A DNA stretch of 64,000 nt from Caldilineaceae bacterium (GTDB lineage: Bacteria > Chloroflexota > Anaerolineae > Caldilineales > Caldilineaceae). The stretch's first letter is position 1. Each line of letters opens with the position of its first letter. A program made the position numbers and the translations under genes. Below the pieces are notes generated by a model. The model was not told where the DNA came from. It saw only the letters and a program-made list of their open reading frames with translations, and did not search any database. Of the stretch, positions 25,890-35,128 are shown one piece after another. The stretch covers positions 3,299,022 to 3,363,021 of the forward strand of contig OY282376.1 of assembly GCA_958295845.1 (NCBI GenBank), in the 5' to 3' direction.

Positions 25890-26395
25890 TTGGCGGTGTC
25901 TCCCTGGCCCGAGGCGGCGCCGGACCGCTGCCAATCGCCTGACTTGCCACCGCGTTTCTGCAGAAGCTGGACGTCGCCGATAGTCATGGTTTTTTCGAGG
26001 GCCTTGGCCATGTCGTAGATCGTCAGTGCGGCGACGCTGACGGCGGTGAGGGCCTCCATTTCGACCCCGGTGCGGCCTTTGCAGCGCACTGCGGCAGTGA
26101 TTATGACGCGATTCTCGGGTTCGTCGATTTCGAAATCGATGGAGATTTTTGTCAGGGGAAGGGGGTGGCAGAGCGGGATCAGGTCGGGCGTGCGTTTGGC
26201 GGCCATGATGCCGGCGATGCGGGCGGAGGCGAGTACGTCTCCTTTGGGCACTGCGCCATCACGGATTGCGGACAATGTGGCCGGGGCCATATAGACGCTG
26301 CCCTCGGCGACGGCTTCGCGGGAGGTTGTTTCCTTGTTGCCGACATCGACCATGGAGGCGCGGCCGTCTTTGTCGAGGTGGGTGAGCTCTGCCAT
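25886..26395 (-). CDS. moaC: Cyclic pyranopterin monophosphate synthase MoaC
   Basis: 169 residues. [26 protein letters not shown]-like [33 protein letters not shown] (metal and substrate His) and the signature [31 protein letters not shown]. Converts the MoaA product to cPMP. A C-terminal tail of about 20 residues ([20 protein letters not shown]) extends past the usual end. Between moeA and moaD in one minus-strand transcript. Confidence 0.95.
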   Translation of the reverse strand: MAELTHLDKDGRASMVDVGNKETTSREAVAEGSVYMAPATLSAIRDGAVPKGDVLASARIAGIMAAKRTPDLIPLCHPLPLTKISIDFEIDEPENRVIITAAVRCKGRTGVEMEALTAVSVAALTIYDMAKALEKTMTIGDVQLLQKRGGKSGDWQRSGAASGQGDTAK

Positions 26396-26414
26396 CGTAT
26401 CGACCGTTTTTCCC

Positions 26415-27662
26415 TTAGAGTTCGCCGATCAGGAGGGCGTCGACAGGCTCGCCTGCGGCCAGGGTGCCCTCTCTTTGGGGCAGGGCCAGGAGCGCGTTGG
26501 CGGTGCGCATGCTGAGGAGGCGGCTGCTGGCCTGGATTCCTGTGCTGGCGGCGACGAAGCAGGCTTGATCGGCGTCCCAGCTGAGCGTGGCGCGGTGATA
26601 TTCAGGGCGGTAGGCGTCCAGCGGGAGGGGCTGCGCCAGCCGGGCTTTGACTCGGCGAAGGCGGGGATCCTGCCAACCGGCCATTTTGCGCAGGGCGGGC
26701 ACTACAAAGAGGTAGAAGGTTACCAGGCTGCTGACGGGATTGCCGGGGAGCCCGAAGACGAGGCGGCGGCCCTGTTCGACGTCGGCGGTGGCGAAGGTGA
26801 CCGGTTTGCCGGGTTTCATGCGGACACGGCCGTAGTGGACGGTGCCGGCGTGTTCCAGGAGCGGCTTGACCAGGTCCAGGTCACCCATGGATACGCCGCC
26901 GGATGTCAGCAGAATATCGGCCTGATCGAGGCCCTGTTGCACGCGGGATTCGAGGGCTTCCTGCGTGTCACCTGAGATGCCCAGGTCGACAGGTTCTGCG
27001 CCTACGGCGGTGATGGCGGCCAGCAGCATGGCGCGGTTGCTGTCGCGGATTTGACCGGGGCCAAGGGGTTCGCCTGGTTCGATCAGTTCGTCGCCGGTGG
27101 AGAGGACGGCCACTTTGGGCCGAGGATAGACAGGGACGTGTACGTAGCCGGCGGTGGCGAGCAGGCCGATTTCGGCTGGGTCGAGGCGCTCTCCGGCATC
27201 CAGAACGGTCTGGCCCTCCTTCACGTCGACGCCAACAGGGCGCACATCGTCACCTGCGTGGACTTTTTGTTTGATGCGAATTTGGGGCGCATTCGGGTCC
27301 GCTTCGAGCCGTTCCGTATCCTCGATCATGACGACGGCGTCGGCCCCGTTGGGAAGCGGCGCGCCGGTTGTGATATAGGCGACGGTGCCTCTTTCGACTG
27401 AGAATTCGGCCAGGGCTCCGGCGCTGACTTCACCGATGAGCGGATAGTCGCCGGGTCCGTCGGCGGCTACGACGGCGTAACCGTCTTTGGTCGAGGCGGG
27501 AAAGGGTGGGAGGGGCTCCTCTGCGGCGATGTAGGCGGCCAGAATCGCGCCCCGTGCGTGGGAAAGGGGGAGGAGTACGGGCGCCAGCGTGTGCGCTTGC
27601 TCCAGGGTTACATCGAGGGCATCCTCGACCGAAAGCATGGCATAGGGCGATCTTGTGGTCAT
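26415..27662 (-). CDS. moeA: Molybdopterin molybdenumtransferase MoeA
   Basis: 415 residues, full length. N-terminal MoeA domains I/II ([39 protein letters not shown]), the MoCF-biosynthesis core ([59 protein letters not shown]) and a C-terminal domain IV. Inserts molybdate into adenylated molybdopterin. Starts the moeA-moaC-moaD-moaE cluster; moaA, moaB/mogA and mobA are not in the window. Confidence 0.95.
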   Translation of the reverse strand: MTTRSPYAMLSVEDALDVTLEQAHTLAPVLLPLSHARGAILAAYIAAEEPLPPFPASTKDGYAVVAADGPGDYPLIGEVSAGALAEFSVERGTVAYITTGAPLPNGADAVVMIEDTERLEADPNAPQIRIKQKVHAGDDVRPVGVDVKEGQTVLDAGERLDPAEIGLLATAGYVHVPVYPRPKVAVLSTGDELIEPGEPLGPGQIRDSNRAMLLAAITAVGAEPVDLGISGDTQEALESRVQQGLDQADILLTSGGVSMGDLDLVKPLLEHAGTVHYGRVRMKPGKPVTFATADVEQGRRLVFGLPGNPVSSLVTFYLFVVPALRKMAGWQDPRLRRVKARLAQPLPLDAYRPEYHRATLSWDADQACFVAASTGIQASSRLLSMRTANALLALPQREGTLAAGEPVDALLIGEL

Positions 27663-27695
27663 GTGTCGTTGGGTCCCTCTGTGGCGTGCGTCCTT

Positions 27696-28085
27696 CTAGA
27701 GCTGGCAGATCAGCTCGACCTCGTTTCCGTCCGGGTCGTCTATATATATGGTACGGCTGGCGAGTACGGGGTGGGTGCCGCCGCGCGGTTCGTAGCCGGC
27801 GGTGCGGAGCGCCTGTTCCTGGACGTCGAAGAGGTCGGCGGGCAACTCGAAGGCCAGATGGTGGAGCTGATGGCCGGGGGGCTGGCTGACGATCTCGGGC
27901 GGCATGGGGACGATTACGATCATCTGGGGGATCCCGGCGGCGCCTTCGCCGGCCTTGAGAAAGACGTTGGGTAGCTCGGGCGGCGAGATCACTTGGAGGC
28001 CGAGCAGGTCTTTGTAGAATGCTACTGCTTGCTGTTTGTCTCGGGTCCAGAGGACGATTTCGGCGATTCCGGAAATCATTGACAT
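27696..28085 (-). CDS. VOC family protein (glyoxalase/dioxygenase fold)
   Basis: 129 residues from ATG 28085. Single pair of beta-alpha-beta-beta-beta modules: IAEIVLWTRDKQQAVAFYKD, LLGLQVIS, HQLHHLAFELPADLFDVQEQ, GGTHPVLASRTIYIDDPDGN, EVELICQL. HHLAF and the final DPDGNEVEL supply the usual metal-binding His and Glu. The longer upstream reading frame is low-complexity repeat DNA and is not part of the gene. Substrate unknown; 33 bp downstream of its stop begins the 3' end... of the convergent arrangement ends and moeA starts on the same strand, so it precedes moeA in transcription. Confidence 0.85.
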   Translation of the reverse strand: MSMISGIAEIVLWTRDKQQAVAFYKDLLGLQVISPPELPNVFLKAGEGAAGIPQMIVIVPMPPEIVSQPPGHQLHHLAFELPADLFDVQEQALRTAGYEPRGGTHPVLASRTIYIDDPDGNEVELICQL

Positions 28086-28189
28086 TCTATTTTCTCTCGC
28101 AAAAGTGCATTGTGTGACTGCGGCTTGTTGCTGTCCGCACATCGAACTCATTCGCGTGCAGTATACCGAAATCGAGGTCATTGCGCCAG

Positions 28190-28310
28190 AGCAGGGGAAG
28201 GGCGGGGGGACTGCGGGGGACTGCGGGGGAAGGGCGGGGGAACTGAAGGGGAACTGCAAGGGGACCGGCAGGGCAACTGCAGGGGGCGGGGGCTGAGACA
28301 GCGGGGGGGT
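28190..28310 (+). repeat. G-rich low-complexity tract
   Basis: Runs of GGGGGACTGC and GGGGAACTGCAGG-type words (purine-rich, about 9-10 bp step) over about 120 bp upstream of the dispersed repeat. It could form G-quadruplex-like structure; nothing else is seen. Confidence 0.6.
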
Positions 28311-28349
28311 AGACACTGTTGGCTAGACATTGTGCTGGGGAAGAACACA

Positions 28350-28470
28350 CACGGTGGCTAGTAAGGGCGGGGCGTTGCGGGGGCGCAGCCCCTGCACAAG
28401 GGAGGGCCGAAGGCCGGAACTGCAGGGGTCAGGGGTCGGGGATCAGGGATCAGGGGCCAGTGAATGGGCG
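28350..28470 (+). repeat. Dispersed two-hairpin GC-rich repeat, copy 2, with GGGGTCA tail
   Basis: Same core as copy 1 (hairpin arms GCGGGGGC and GCCCCTGC, one change; then GGGCCGAAGGCC) preceded by GGCTAGACATTGTGCTGGGG, which is also present before copies 3 and 4. Followed by AACTGCAGGGGTCAGGGGTC and GGGGATCAGGG units instead of the purine tail. Confidence 0.8.
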
Positions 28471-28684
28471 ATTTTCAGGGGATGGATGTGACGACTGGAT
28501 ACGGGCTAGTCGGTACCAGAGGTACACAGGAGTTCACCCCCATAATGGGATGCCCCTTGCGTGCGTAGGACATATGGTGATCGGGTGGGCAACTGTTACA
28601 ATGGGGCCGAAATGGACGTGGCAGCCTCGTTTACAGTGGTCGGGCTGCGCGAAGAAGGTAGGGCGACAGACTGGAGAGTGAATC

Positions 28685-29896
28685 GTGCAAGAGTGGATCC
28701 AAAGAGAAGCCGACGAGCTGCTTCCCCAGCTTGTTGAGTGGCGGCGGGACTTTCACCGGCATCCGGAGTTGGGATTTGAGGAGGTGCGTACGGCCGGGGT
28801 GGTGGCGGCGCATCTGCAGGAGCTGGGGCTTGAGGTGAGCACAGGCGTGGGCAAGACGGGCGTCATTGCGATGGTGGAGCCGGACGGTCTGCCGGAGGAC
28901 AGCGAGACTGTTCTGCTGCGCTTTGATATGGACGCGCTGCCGATCCACGAGGAGACGGGGCTGCCCTTTGCTTCGGAGAATTCGGGGGTGATGCACGCCT
29001 GCGGGCACGACGGCCACACTGCGATCGGCATGGGTGTGGCGCAGCTGCTGACGCGGCATCGTGATGAGCTGAATGGGCGGGTGAAGCTGGTTTTTCAGCC
29101 GGCCGAGGAGGGGCTGGGCGGCGCGATGGCCATGATCGAGGACGGTGCGCTGGATGCGCCGCAGCCGGCGGCGGCTTACGGGCTGCATCTGTGGAGCCGG
29201 CTTCCTTACAACCAGGTTGTGGTGCAGCCTGGTCCGCTTTGGGCGGCGGCGGACATATTTACGTTGACTGTTCACGGGAAAGGCGGCCATGGCGCCACGC
29301 CGCACGACACCATTGACGCCACGATGGTGGCCTGCCAGCTGGTTGTTGCGCTGCAGACGATCGTGTCGCGGAACGCCAATCCGTCGGATACTGCGGTGGT
29401 CACTGTGGGCTCGTTTCAGAGCGGGAGCGCCGGCAATGTGATTTCGGAACGCGCGGTCTTGCAGGGCACGATCCGCAGTTTTGAGCCGGAGGTACGCGAC
29501 CTGCTGCTGCGACGCATGGACGAGATCTGCACAGGTATCTGCGATGCGTTTGGGGCCAGCTACGAGATTGATCTGCAGAGCTGCGTGCCGGCGACCGTCA
29601 ATTCGGAGTCGGGGGCTCAGGTGATGGAGGGCATCGCGAAGGCGGTCGTGGGCGAGGAGAATGTGGCGCAGATCGCGCCGATGATGGTGGGCGAGGACAT
29701 GGCGGAGTTTCTGAACCGGGCTCCGGGGTGTTTTGTTCTGGTTGGGGCGGCGAACCCGGAGGAGGGTTTCTACAGTCCCCACCACAGCCCTACGTTTGAC
29801 TTTGAGGAAAGCGTGATGCCGACGGGCGTGGCGTTGCTGGCTGAGGCGGCCTATTCGCAGTTGGCGGTTGGTATTGGTGCTGGAAACGAAGAGTAG
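28685..29896 (+). CDS. M20 family metallopeptidase / amidohydrolase
   Basis: 403 residues from GTG 28685 behind GGAGAG. Matches the M20D (hippurate hydrolase, IAA-amino-acid hydrolase-like) group: WRRDFHRHPELGFEEVRTAG, MDALPIHEETGLPFAS, HACGHDGHTAIGMGVA (Cys and His metal site), FQPAEEGLGGAMAMIEDGAL (catalytic Glu pair), a dimerisation domain with GKGGHGATPHDTIDA, and the last metal His in YSPHHSPTFDFEE. Hydrolyses N-acyl amino acids or similar amides. Stands alone between repeat-rich intergenic regions. Confidence 0.93.
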   Translation: MQEWIQREADELLPQLVEWRRDFHRHPELGFEEVRTAGVVAAHLQELGLEVSTGVGKTGVIAMVEPDGLPEDSETVLLRFDMDALPIHEETGLPFASENSGVMHACGHDGHTAIGMGVAQLLTRHRDELNGRVKLVFQPAEEGLGGAMAMIEDGALDAPQPAAAYGLHLWSRLPYNQVVVQPGPLWAAADIFTLTVHGKGGHGATPHDTIDATMVACQLVVALQTIVSRNANPSDTAVVTVGSFQSGSAGNVISERAVLQGTIRSFEPEVRDLLLRRMDEICTGICDAFGASYEIDLQSCVPATVNSESGAQVMEGIAKAVVGEENVAQIAPMMVGEDMAEFLNRAPGCFVLVGAANPEEGFYSPHHSPTFDFEESVMPTGVALLAEAAYSQLAVGIGAGNEE

Positions 29897-30107
29897 GGAT
29901 AGGCTCCGGGCCTGTCTTTGCGGCGCAGTGCATTCTTGGTCCGCAGATTACGAGTTTCGCGATGGATGCATCTCAGAATTGGGACGGGAACTTGCTGGCG
30001 GGAAATCTGTGCCGGATTGGGTGGAAATGTTTTCTGTTATAGGACAGTCACAGGGTGGGCGGCAGGCGTGGCTTTACCCGGGGGGCCCGTTGAATGAGGG
30101 GACCCCA
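29897..30107. other. Intergenic stretch after the M20 gene
   Basis: No gene or clear terminator is seen; it leads into a 71-bp tandem repeat. Confidence 0.35.
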
Positions 30108-30360
30108 GGGCAGGCACAAGGCCTGCCCCTACTGGACCGTTTGAGGGGGATAGCGACCTCACTGTGGGAAGCCCCCCAGGGCAGGCACAAGGCCTGCCCC
30201 TACAGGACCGTTTGAGGGGGATTGCGACCACACGGTGGGACGCGCTCAATGGCAGGCACAAGGCCTGTCCCCACTGGACCGTTTGAGGGGGATAGCGACC
30301 TCACTGTGGGAAGCCCCCCAGGGCAGGCACAAGGCCTGCCCCTACAGGAGCGTTTGCGGC
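30108..30360 (+). repeat. 71-bp tandem repeat, four copies
   Basis: Units start at 30108, 30179, 30250 and 30321, exactly 71 bp apart (the last is partial). Each opens with a hairpin (arms GGGCAGGC and GCCTGCCC, loop ACAAG) followed by CCTACAGGACCGTTTGAGGG and GGATAGCGACCTCACTGTGG. Unit 3 has drifted most. A single partial unit recurs at about 59683-59730. Confidence 0.9.
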
Positions 30361-30370
30361 GAATTCCGCT

Positions 30371-30551
30371 GGCTAAACACTTTTCTCCAGACACGTTGCT
30401 GGGGAAGAATGAACACGGTGGTCCAGTAAGGGCGGGGCGTTGCGGGGGCGCAGCCCCCGCACAAGTGAGGGCCGAAGGCACGAACGCCCAAGGGCAAGGA
30501 GAGAGTGAAGAGGAGAGAGGAGAGAGAGGCTTCTTTTCTCGCTTCATTCGG
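30371..30551 (+). repeat. Dispersed two-hairpin GC-rich repeat, copy 3
   Basis: Begins GGCTAAACACTTTTCTCCAG, carries TTGCTGGGGAAGAATGAACA, the perfect GCGGGGGC/GCCCCCGC hairpin, GGGCCGAAGGC, and the same purine tail and CATTCGG end as copy 1. Longest copy. Confidence 0.85.
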
Positions 30552-30607
30552 GGCCGCGACGTTAGGATCGCTGACTAAGCATAATTGACAATTTTGCGCG
30601 GATCATA

Positions 30608-30646
30608 TACGATTAAACCGTTTGATAGTATTGATACGATTAATCG
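30608..30646. promoter_or_regulatory. Candidate operator upstream of the GntR gene
   Basis: TACGATTAA occurs twice in direct orientation (30608 and 30635, 27 bp apart), and the second copy is inside a perfect palindrome CGATTAATCG (30637-30646). AT-rich against a GC-rich background and about 50 bp upstream of the regulator start, so a site for GntR autoregulation is plausible. Confidence 0.4.
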
Positions 30647-30694
30647 GATGATTGGGTCAGTTTTGGCCGACTTTGTAGGGTGGTCAGGGCGAAC

Positions 30695-31408
30695 ATGATC
30701 AAGCAACTGCACAGCGACTCGGAGCTGCTGGACTATATTGTGAACAACGGGTATGTGCCCGGCGCCAGGCTGCCTTCGCTGAACGATTTGAGCGCCGAAT
30801 TGGGTGTCAGTATCGGCAAGTTGCGGGAGCAGCTGGAGGCGGCGCGTGTTCTGGGGCTGGTGGCGGCGCGTCCACGGCGGGGGATTGAGTGCAATCGCTA
30901 CAGCTTCACGCCGGCGGCGCGGGCCAGTCTGATGTTTGGGCTGGCGACAAATGAGCGGCTTTTCCGGGAGTACAGTGAGCTGCGCAACGGTATTGAGAGC
31001 GCGTTCTGGCGGCCGGCGGTGCTGGCGCTGACGGATGAGGACAAGCAGGAGCTGAAGCAGTACGTTGCGCTGGCCTGGCACAAGCTACAGCAGAGCAGGG
31101 TGCAGATTCCTCATCAGGAGCACCGGGCCTTTCACATGACGATCTTCCGGCGGCTTGACAATCTGTTTGCCACGGGGTTGTTGGAGGCCTACTGGGACGC
31201 GTACGAGGCGGTCGAATTGAATATGTACGCTGATTACGGCTACTTGACCGAGGTCTGGGGCTATCACGAGGGGATTGCAGAGGCCATTGACAGGGACGAG
31301 GTCGACAGAGCGCTGGCGTTGCATGAGGAGCACCTTCTGTTGCTGCGGACAAGAGACGTTTCGCGAAACAGTGCACGCCAGGCAACATTCGCAGATGGGA
31401 ACCGTTAG
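30695..31408 (+). CDS. GntR family transcriptional regulator (FadR/FCD subfamily)
   Basis: 237 residues from ATG 30695 (GTG at 30680 is an alternative). N-terminal winged helix: YIVNNGYVPGARLPSLNDLS, AELGVSIGKLREQLEAARVL, GLVAARPRRGIE. C-terminal all-helical FCD ligand domain with the metal-binding His pattern (HQEHRAFHMTIFRRLDN; EVWGYHEGIAEAIDRDEVDR; LHEEHLL). Ends 14 bp before the ferredoxin oxidoreductase alpha gene, so it very likely controls that operon and itself in response to a small carboxylate. Confidence 0.88.
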   Translation: MIKQLHSDSELLDYIVNNGYVPGARLPSLNDLSAELGVSIGKLREQLEAARVLGLVAARPRRGIECNRYSFTPAARASLMFGLATNERLFREYSELRNGIESAFWRPAVLALTDEDKQELKQYVALAWHKLQQSRVQIPHQEHRAFHMTIFRRLDNLFATGLLEAYWDAYEAVELNMYADYGYLTEVWGYHEGIAEAIDRDEVDRALALHEEHLLLLRTRDVSRNSARQATFADGNR

Positions 31409-31422
31409 GTAAGGAGTCAAGC

Positions 31423-33267
31423 ATGAGTGTAGCAGTTCGGGAAGCACCAATTGTCAAGCCGGACGCGCCGGCGGCGGTCAATGACTTTGCCATTAATGTG
31501 GCGACGGCAAACGGCTCCGGCAGCCAGACGAGCAATGGTGTCTTGCTGCGCGCCCTGTTCAAGATGGGGATTCCGATTAACGGGAAGAACCTGTTTCCCA
31601 GTAACATCCAGGGACTGCCCACCTGGTACATTATTCGGCTGAGCAAGGACGGGTTTCTGGCGCGCCGGGAGATGACGGACGTTCAGGTCTGTATGAACGG
31701 GCGTACGGTGGCGGAGGATATGGAGAGGGTGGCGCCGGGCGGCATCGTGCTCTACGACGATTCGCTGCCGGTTGCCAACAGGCGCAAGGACGTTACGTAT
31801 TACCCCATGCCGGTGAAAGATCTGGTTAAGGATGCGAAGGTACCGCGTGCGCTGCGGGACTATGTTGCCAACATGGTCTATGTGGGTGTGCTGGCGGAAC
31901 TGTTGGGCATCGAACCGGCTGAGATTGAGGCGGCGCTGCTGCACCATTTTGAGGGCAAGGAGAAGGCGGCCGGGCTCAATATGGAGATGGTCCAACATGC
32001 GATTGACTGGGCCAGCCAAAACGTTGTGCAGCATGAGGGCTACCGGATCGAGAGGATGACAGGTTTCAACGAAGGCAAGATCCTGGTAGACGGCAATACG
32101 GCCGGGGCGCTGGGCGCTCTGGCGGGCGGTCTGTCGCTGGCGTCCTGGTATCCGATCACGCCTTCGTCGAGCATGGCTGAGGCGGTGGAAAAGTACGCGC
32201 CGGCATTGCGCACGGACCCGGATACGGGCAAGGCGACGGTTGCGGTCATTCAGGCTGAGGATGAGCTGGCGGCGATCGGTATGGTTGTGGGCGCGGGCTG
32301 GACGGGGGCGCGGGCGATGACCTGTACGAGCGGACCGGGGATCAGCCTGATGTCCGAGTTTGCCGGGCTGGCCTATTTCGCGGAGGTGCCGGCGGTGATC
32401 TGGGACATCCAGAGGATGGGGCCGAGCACGGGGCTGCCGACGCGCACTTCACAAGGTGACATTCTGGCGGCCTATTATTGTGGGCACGGGGACACGAAAC
32501 ATGTGGTGCTTTTCCCCGCGGATCCGGCCGAGTGCTTTGAATTTGGGCGCACCGCCTTTGATCTAGCCGAGGCGTTGCAGACGCTTGTTTTTGTTTTGAG
32601 CGATCTCGACCTGGGAATGAACTCGCATATTTCGGAACCGTTCGAGTATACGGATGCCCCTTTCAAGCGCGGCAAGGTACTGAGCGCTGAGGATTTGGAG
32701 GAGAGGCAAGGTTCGTGGGGGCGGTATATGGATGTTGACGGCGACGGCGTTGCTTACCGGACGCTGCCGGGCACTCGACATAATATGGCTGCCTATTTCA
32801 CGCGCGGCACTGGTCATAATGAGTACGGCTATTACAGCGAGCGGCCCGAAGACTGGGAACAGAACCTGGAGCGTTTGAAGAGGAAGTTCGAGACAGCGCG
32901 GCAGCTGGCGCCCAGACCTGTGCTGGACGAGGTGGAGGGTGCCCAGATCGGGATCATCAGTTTGGGCAGCAATCACGACGGTGTCGAGGAGGCGCGGGCG
33001 CGTCTCGAGGCCACTATGGTGTCCACCAACTACCTGCGCTTGCGGGCACTGCCGATTGACGACAGCGTTCGCACATTCATCGATCAGAATACGACAGTCT
33101 TTGTGGTTGAGGCGAACAGTGACGGCCAGCTGCATACGGTATTAACGACTGAAGAGCCGGCACAGGCTTTGAAGCTGGTTTCGCTGGCGAAGTGCGACGG
33201 ACTTCCCTTGAGCGCTCGCTATATCGTCGAGGAGATTCAACTGGCAATGGAGGAGGAACTGATATGA
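31423..33267 (+). CDS. 2-oxoacid:ferredoxin oxidoreductase, fused gamma-alpha subunit
   Basis: 614 residues. The first ~190 are the gamma domain (NVATANGSGSQTSNGVLLRA, RREMTDVQVCMNG). The remainder is the alpha/pyrimidine-binding domain: GNTAGALGALAGGLSLASWY-PITPSSSMAE, VIQAEDELAAIGMVVGAGWT, GARAMTCTSGPGISLMSEF, QRMGPSTGLPTRTSQGDIL, and the C-terminal convertase domain (GSNHDGVEEARARLE to VVEANSDGQL). This is the KorA type. Oxidative decarboxylation of 2-oxoglutarate or another 2-oxoacid to acyl-CoA with ferredoxin reduction. ATGA overlap with the beta gene. Confidence 0.93.
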   Translation: MSVAVREAPIVKPDAPAAVNDFAINVATANGSGSQTSNGVLLRALFKMGIPINGKNLFPSNIQGLPTWYIIRLSKDGFLARREMTDVQVCMNGRTVAEDMERVAPGGIVLYDDSLPVANRRKDVTYYPMPVKDLVKDAKVPRALRDYVANMVYVGVLAELLGIEPAEIEAALLHHFEGKEKAAGLNMEMVQHAIDWASQNVVQHEGYRIERMTGFNEGKILVDGNTAGALGALAGGLSLASWYPITPSSSMAEAVEKYAPALRTDPDTGKATVAVIQAEDELAAIGMVVGAGWTGARAMTCTSGPGISLMSEFAGLAYFAEVPAVIWDIQRMGPSTGLPTRTSQGDILAAYYCGHGDTKHVVLFPADPAECFEFGRTAFDLAEALQTLVFVLSDLDLGMNSHISEPFEYTDAPFKRGKVLSAEDLEERQGSWGRYMDVDGDGVAYRTLPGTRHNMAAYFTRGTGHNEYGYYSERPEDWEQNLERLKRKFETARQLAPRPVLDEVEGAQIGIISLGSNHDGVEEARARLEATMVSTNYLRLRALPIDDSVRTFIDQNTTVFVVEANSDGQLHTVLTTEEPAQALKLVSLAKCDGLPLSARYIVEEIQLAMEEELI

Positions 33268-34328
33268 GTACCAGGACCAGGACAGAAGGGGCGGCGAAAC
33301 GGGCTGCTCGGCCCGCAAAGACCAATCGCATCGGCCTGGAAAAGACCTCCTATCGTGGACGACCTTCGACTCTGTGCAAGGGCTGCGGGCACGACAGCAT
33401 CAGCCAGCGCATTGTCAACGCGGCGTGGGAGATGGGCCTGGACCAGACGCAGGTCGTGAAACTGAGTGGGATTGGGTGCAGCAGCAAGACGCCGGCCTAC
33501 TATTTGGGCTGGAGCCACGGTTTCAACAGCTTGCACGGGCGCATGCCGTCGGTGGCGACCGGGGCGATTGTCGCCAACTCCTCTTTGGAGGTAATCGGAG
33601 TGAGTGGGGACGGCGACACGGCTTCAATCGGCATCGGCCAGTTCAAGCATGCGGTGAGACGCAACCTGCCATTGATTTATATCGTCGAGAACAATGGTGT
33701 GTACGGCCTAACCAAGGGGCAGTTCAGCGCGACCGCGGACGAGGGGCAGTTTCTCAAGTATCAGGGTGTAAACGATCTGCCGCCGCTGGACATCTGCATG
33801 GAAGCGTTGACCGCGAATGCGACGTTCATCGCGCGCAGTTTTGCCGGGGACATGAAGCAGCTGGAGGCGTTGTTGAAGGCTGCGATAAACCACCGCGGCA
33901 TCGCGGTCCTGGATATCGTCAGCCCTTGCGTCACCTTCAACAACCACGACACGTCTACGAAGAGTTACGGGTTCGGGCGAGCGAATGAGATTCGATTACA
34001 CGATCTGAATTTTGTGCCTGAATTTGAAGAGATTGAAATCGAGGACTACGAGGATGAGGTCGAGGTCGAGTTGCATGACGGCGGCAGCATCGTTCTGAAG
34101 AAGATCGATCCGGACCATGATCCGAAGGATCGCACGGCCGCTTACAACGTGATTCAGCAGTCGTTAGACGAGAAGAAGCTGATCACTGGGTTACTCTATA
34201 TCAACGAAGAGGAACCCACGCTCACCGAACTTCTGAACCTGACCGACACACCACTTACGCATTTGCCGGACGAAAAACTGCGGCCTAGCCGGGAAGCGCT
34301 GGAAGGCGTGATGGCGACGCTGGCATAG
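33264..34328 (+). CDS. 2-oxoacid:ferredoxin oxidoreductase, beta subunit
   Basis: 354 residues; start ATG overlaps the alpha stop as ATGA. TPP-binding subunit: TLCKGCGHDSISQRIVNAAW (cluster/TPP Cys), KLSGIGCSSKTPAYYLGWSH-GFNSLHGRMPSVATG, VSGDGDTASIGIGQFKHAVR (GDG...N TPP motif) and VENNGVYGLTKGQFSAT. Also PCVTFNNHDTSTKSYGF near the C-terminal segment. Lacks a separate ferredoxin-like delta subunit, as in KorAB two-subunit enzymes. An acidic stretch (EFEEIEIEDYEDEVEVELHD) is unusual and may mediate ferredoxin contact; that is inference. Confidence 0.93.
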   Translation: MSTRTRTEGAAKRAARPAKTNRIGLEKTSYRGRPSTLCKGCGHDSISQRIVNAAWEMGLDQTQVVKLSGIGCSSKTPAYYLGWSHGFNSLHGRMPSVATGAIVANSSLEVIGVSGDGDTASIGIGQFKHAVRRNLPLIYIVENNGVYGLTKGQFSATADEGQFLKYQGVNDLPPLDICMEALTANATFIARSFAGDMKQLEALLKAAINHRGIAVLDIVSPCVTFNNHDTSTKSYGFGRANEIRLHDLNFVPEFEEIEIEDYEDEVEVELHDGGSIVLKKIDPDHDPKDRTAAYNVIQQSLDEKKLITGLLYINEEEPTLTELLNLTDTPLTHLPDEKLRPSREALEGVMATLA

Positions 34329-34388
34329 GGATTGGTACCGCGCTTGCGGTCGTGCCGGGCAGCCGGAGAGACGGAGAGCGGGTTTCGG

Positions 34389-35120
34389 TCAGCCGGTTGG
34401 GATGTTTTTGGCGACTTTGCTGGCGGACTCAGGCATTCGGGTGCCGGGCGGGGTTGGATCCTGGGACGAGGCCGGGGGTTCTGCATAGTGTCCGCGCAGG
34501 TCCGGCGGCAACATGCGCGCTATCTCCACCATCACTGCAGTCGTGTTTTCCTGCACGTCGTCCATCGTTCCCGGAGGGAGCCACATTGGCTGCCCGAATT
34601 GAACTGACAGCTTAGTGCGCTTGAATGGATTGAACAAGTATTTGTGCAGGTGCGGGATCCCCTGGATTGCCACGGGCACGACGGGCGCTCCAGCGTCCAT
34701 AGCGATTCGTACGGCGCCGGTCTTTCCCCGCCGCAAGGGCTTGCCGCGGTTGCGGGTCCCTTCCGGAAACATGCCTAAGACGAGTCCTTGTTTCAAGAGC
34801 TTTACGCTATGCTCGATAGCGCCTGCGTCACGGGCTCCCCGGTTGATTGGAAAAGCGCCTATCCTGTGCAGGAGGTAGGTCAAGAAGGGATGGATGTTGA
34901 AGAGTTCCCTTTTTGCCATATAGAAGACTTGGCGCGGGCAACAGAGGCCGAGTACAAAGCTATCCAGGCCGCCGGGATGGTTAGATGCCAGGACGACCCC
35001 GCCCTGTGGGGGCAGGTTTTCGACGCCTTCCACCTTCAGAGACCCGCACAGAGGGCGCAAGAGAGAAAGCGACACGAAACAGAATTTCCATAAGGGGTAG
35101 GCGTCTCTAGGAATCCTCAT
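34389..35120 (-). CDS. plsC: 1-acyl-sn-glycerol-3-phosphate acyltransferase (PlsC/LPLAT family)
   Basis: 243 residues. Motif I VVLASNHPGGLDSF contains the catalytic H-x4-D. Motif II GAFPINRGARDAGA binds glycerol phosphate, motif III is MFPEGTRNRGKPLRRGKTGA, motif IV VVPVAIQGIPHLH. Transfers acyl chains to lysophosphatidate in membrane lipid synthesis; acts at the inner membrane. C-terminus carries a Pro/Ser-rich tail. Eight bases downstream of the SirB1-like gene on the same strand. Confidence 0.9.
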   Translation of the reverse strand: MRIPRDAYPLWKFCFVSLSLLRPLCGSLKVEGVENLPPQGGVVLASNHPGGLDSFVLGLCCPRQVFYMAKRELFNIHPFLTYLLHRIGAFPINRGARDAGAIEHSVKLLKQGLVLGMFPEGTRNRGKPLRRGKTGAVRIAMDAGAPVVPVAIQGIPHLHKYLFNPFKRTKLSVQFGQPMWLPPGTMDDVQENTTAVMVEIARMLPPDLRGHYAEPPASSQDPTPPGTRMPESASKVAKNIPTG

Positions 35121-35128
35121 TTTTTGCT

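Noticed and set aside
28087..28316. N-terminal extension of the VOC protein
   Set aside because: It is encoded by the G-rich low-complexity tract and reads as Pro-rich sequence; ATG 28085 gives the standard length.
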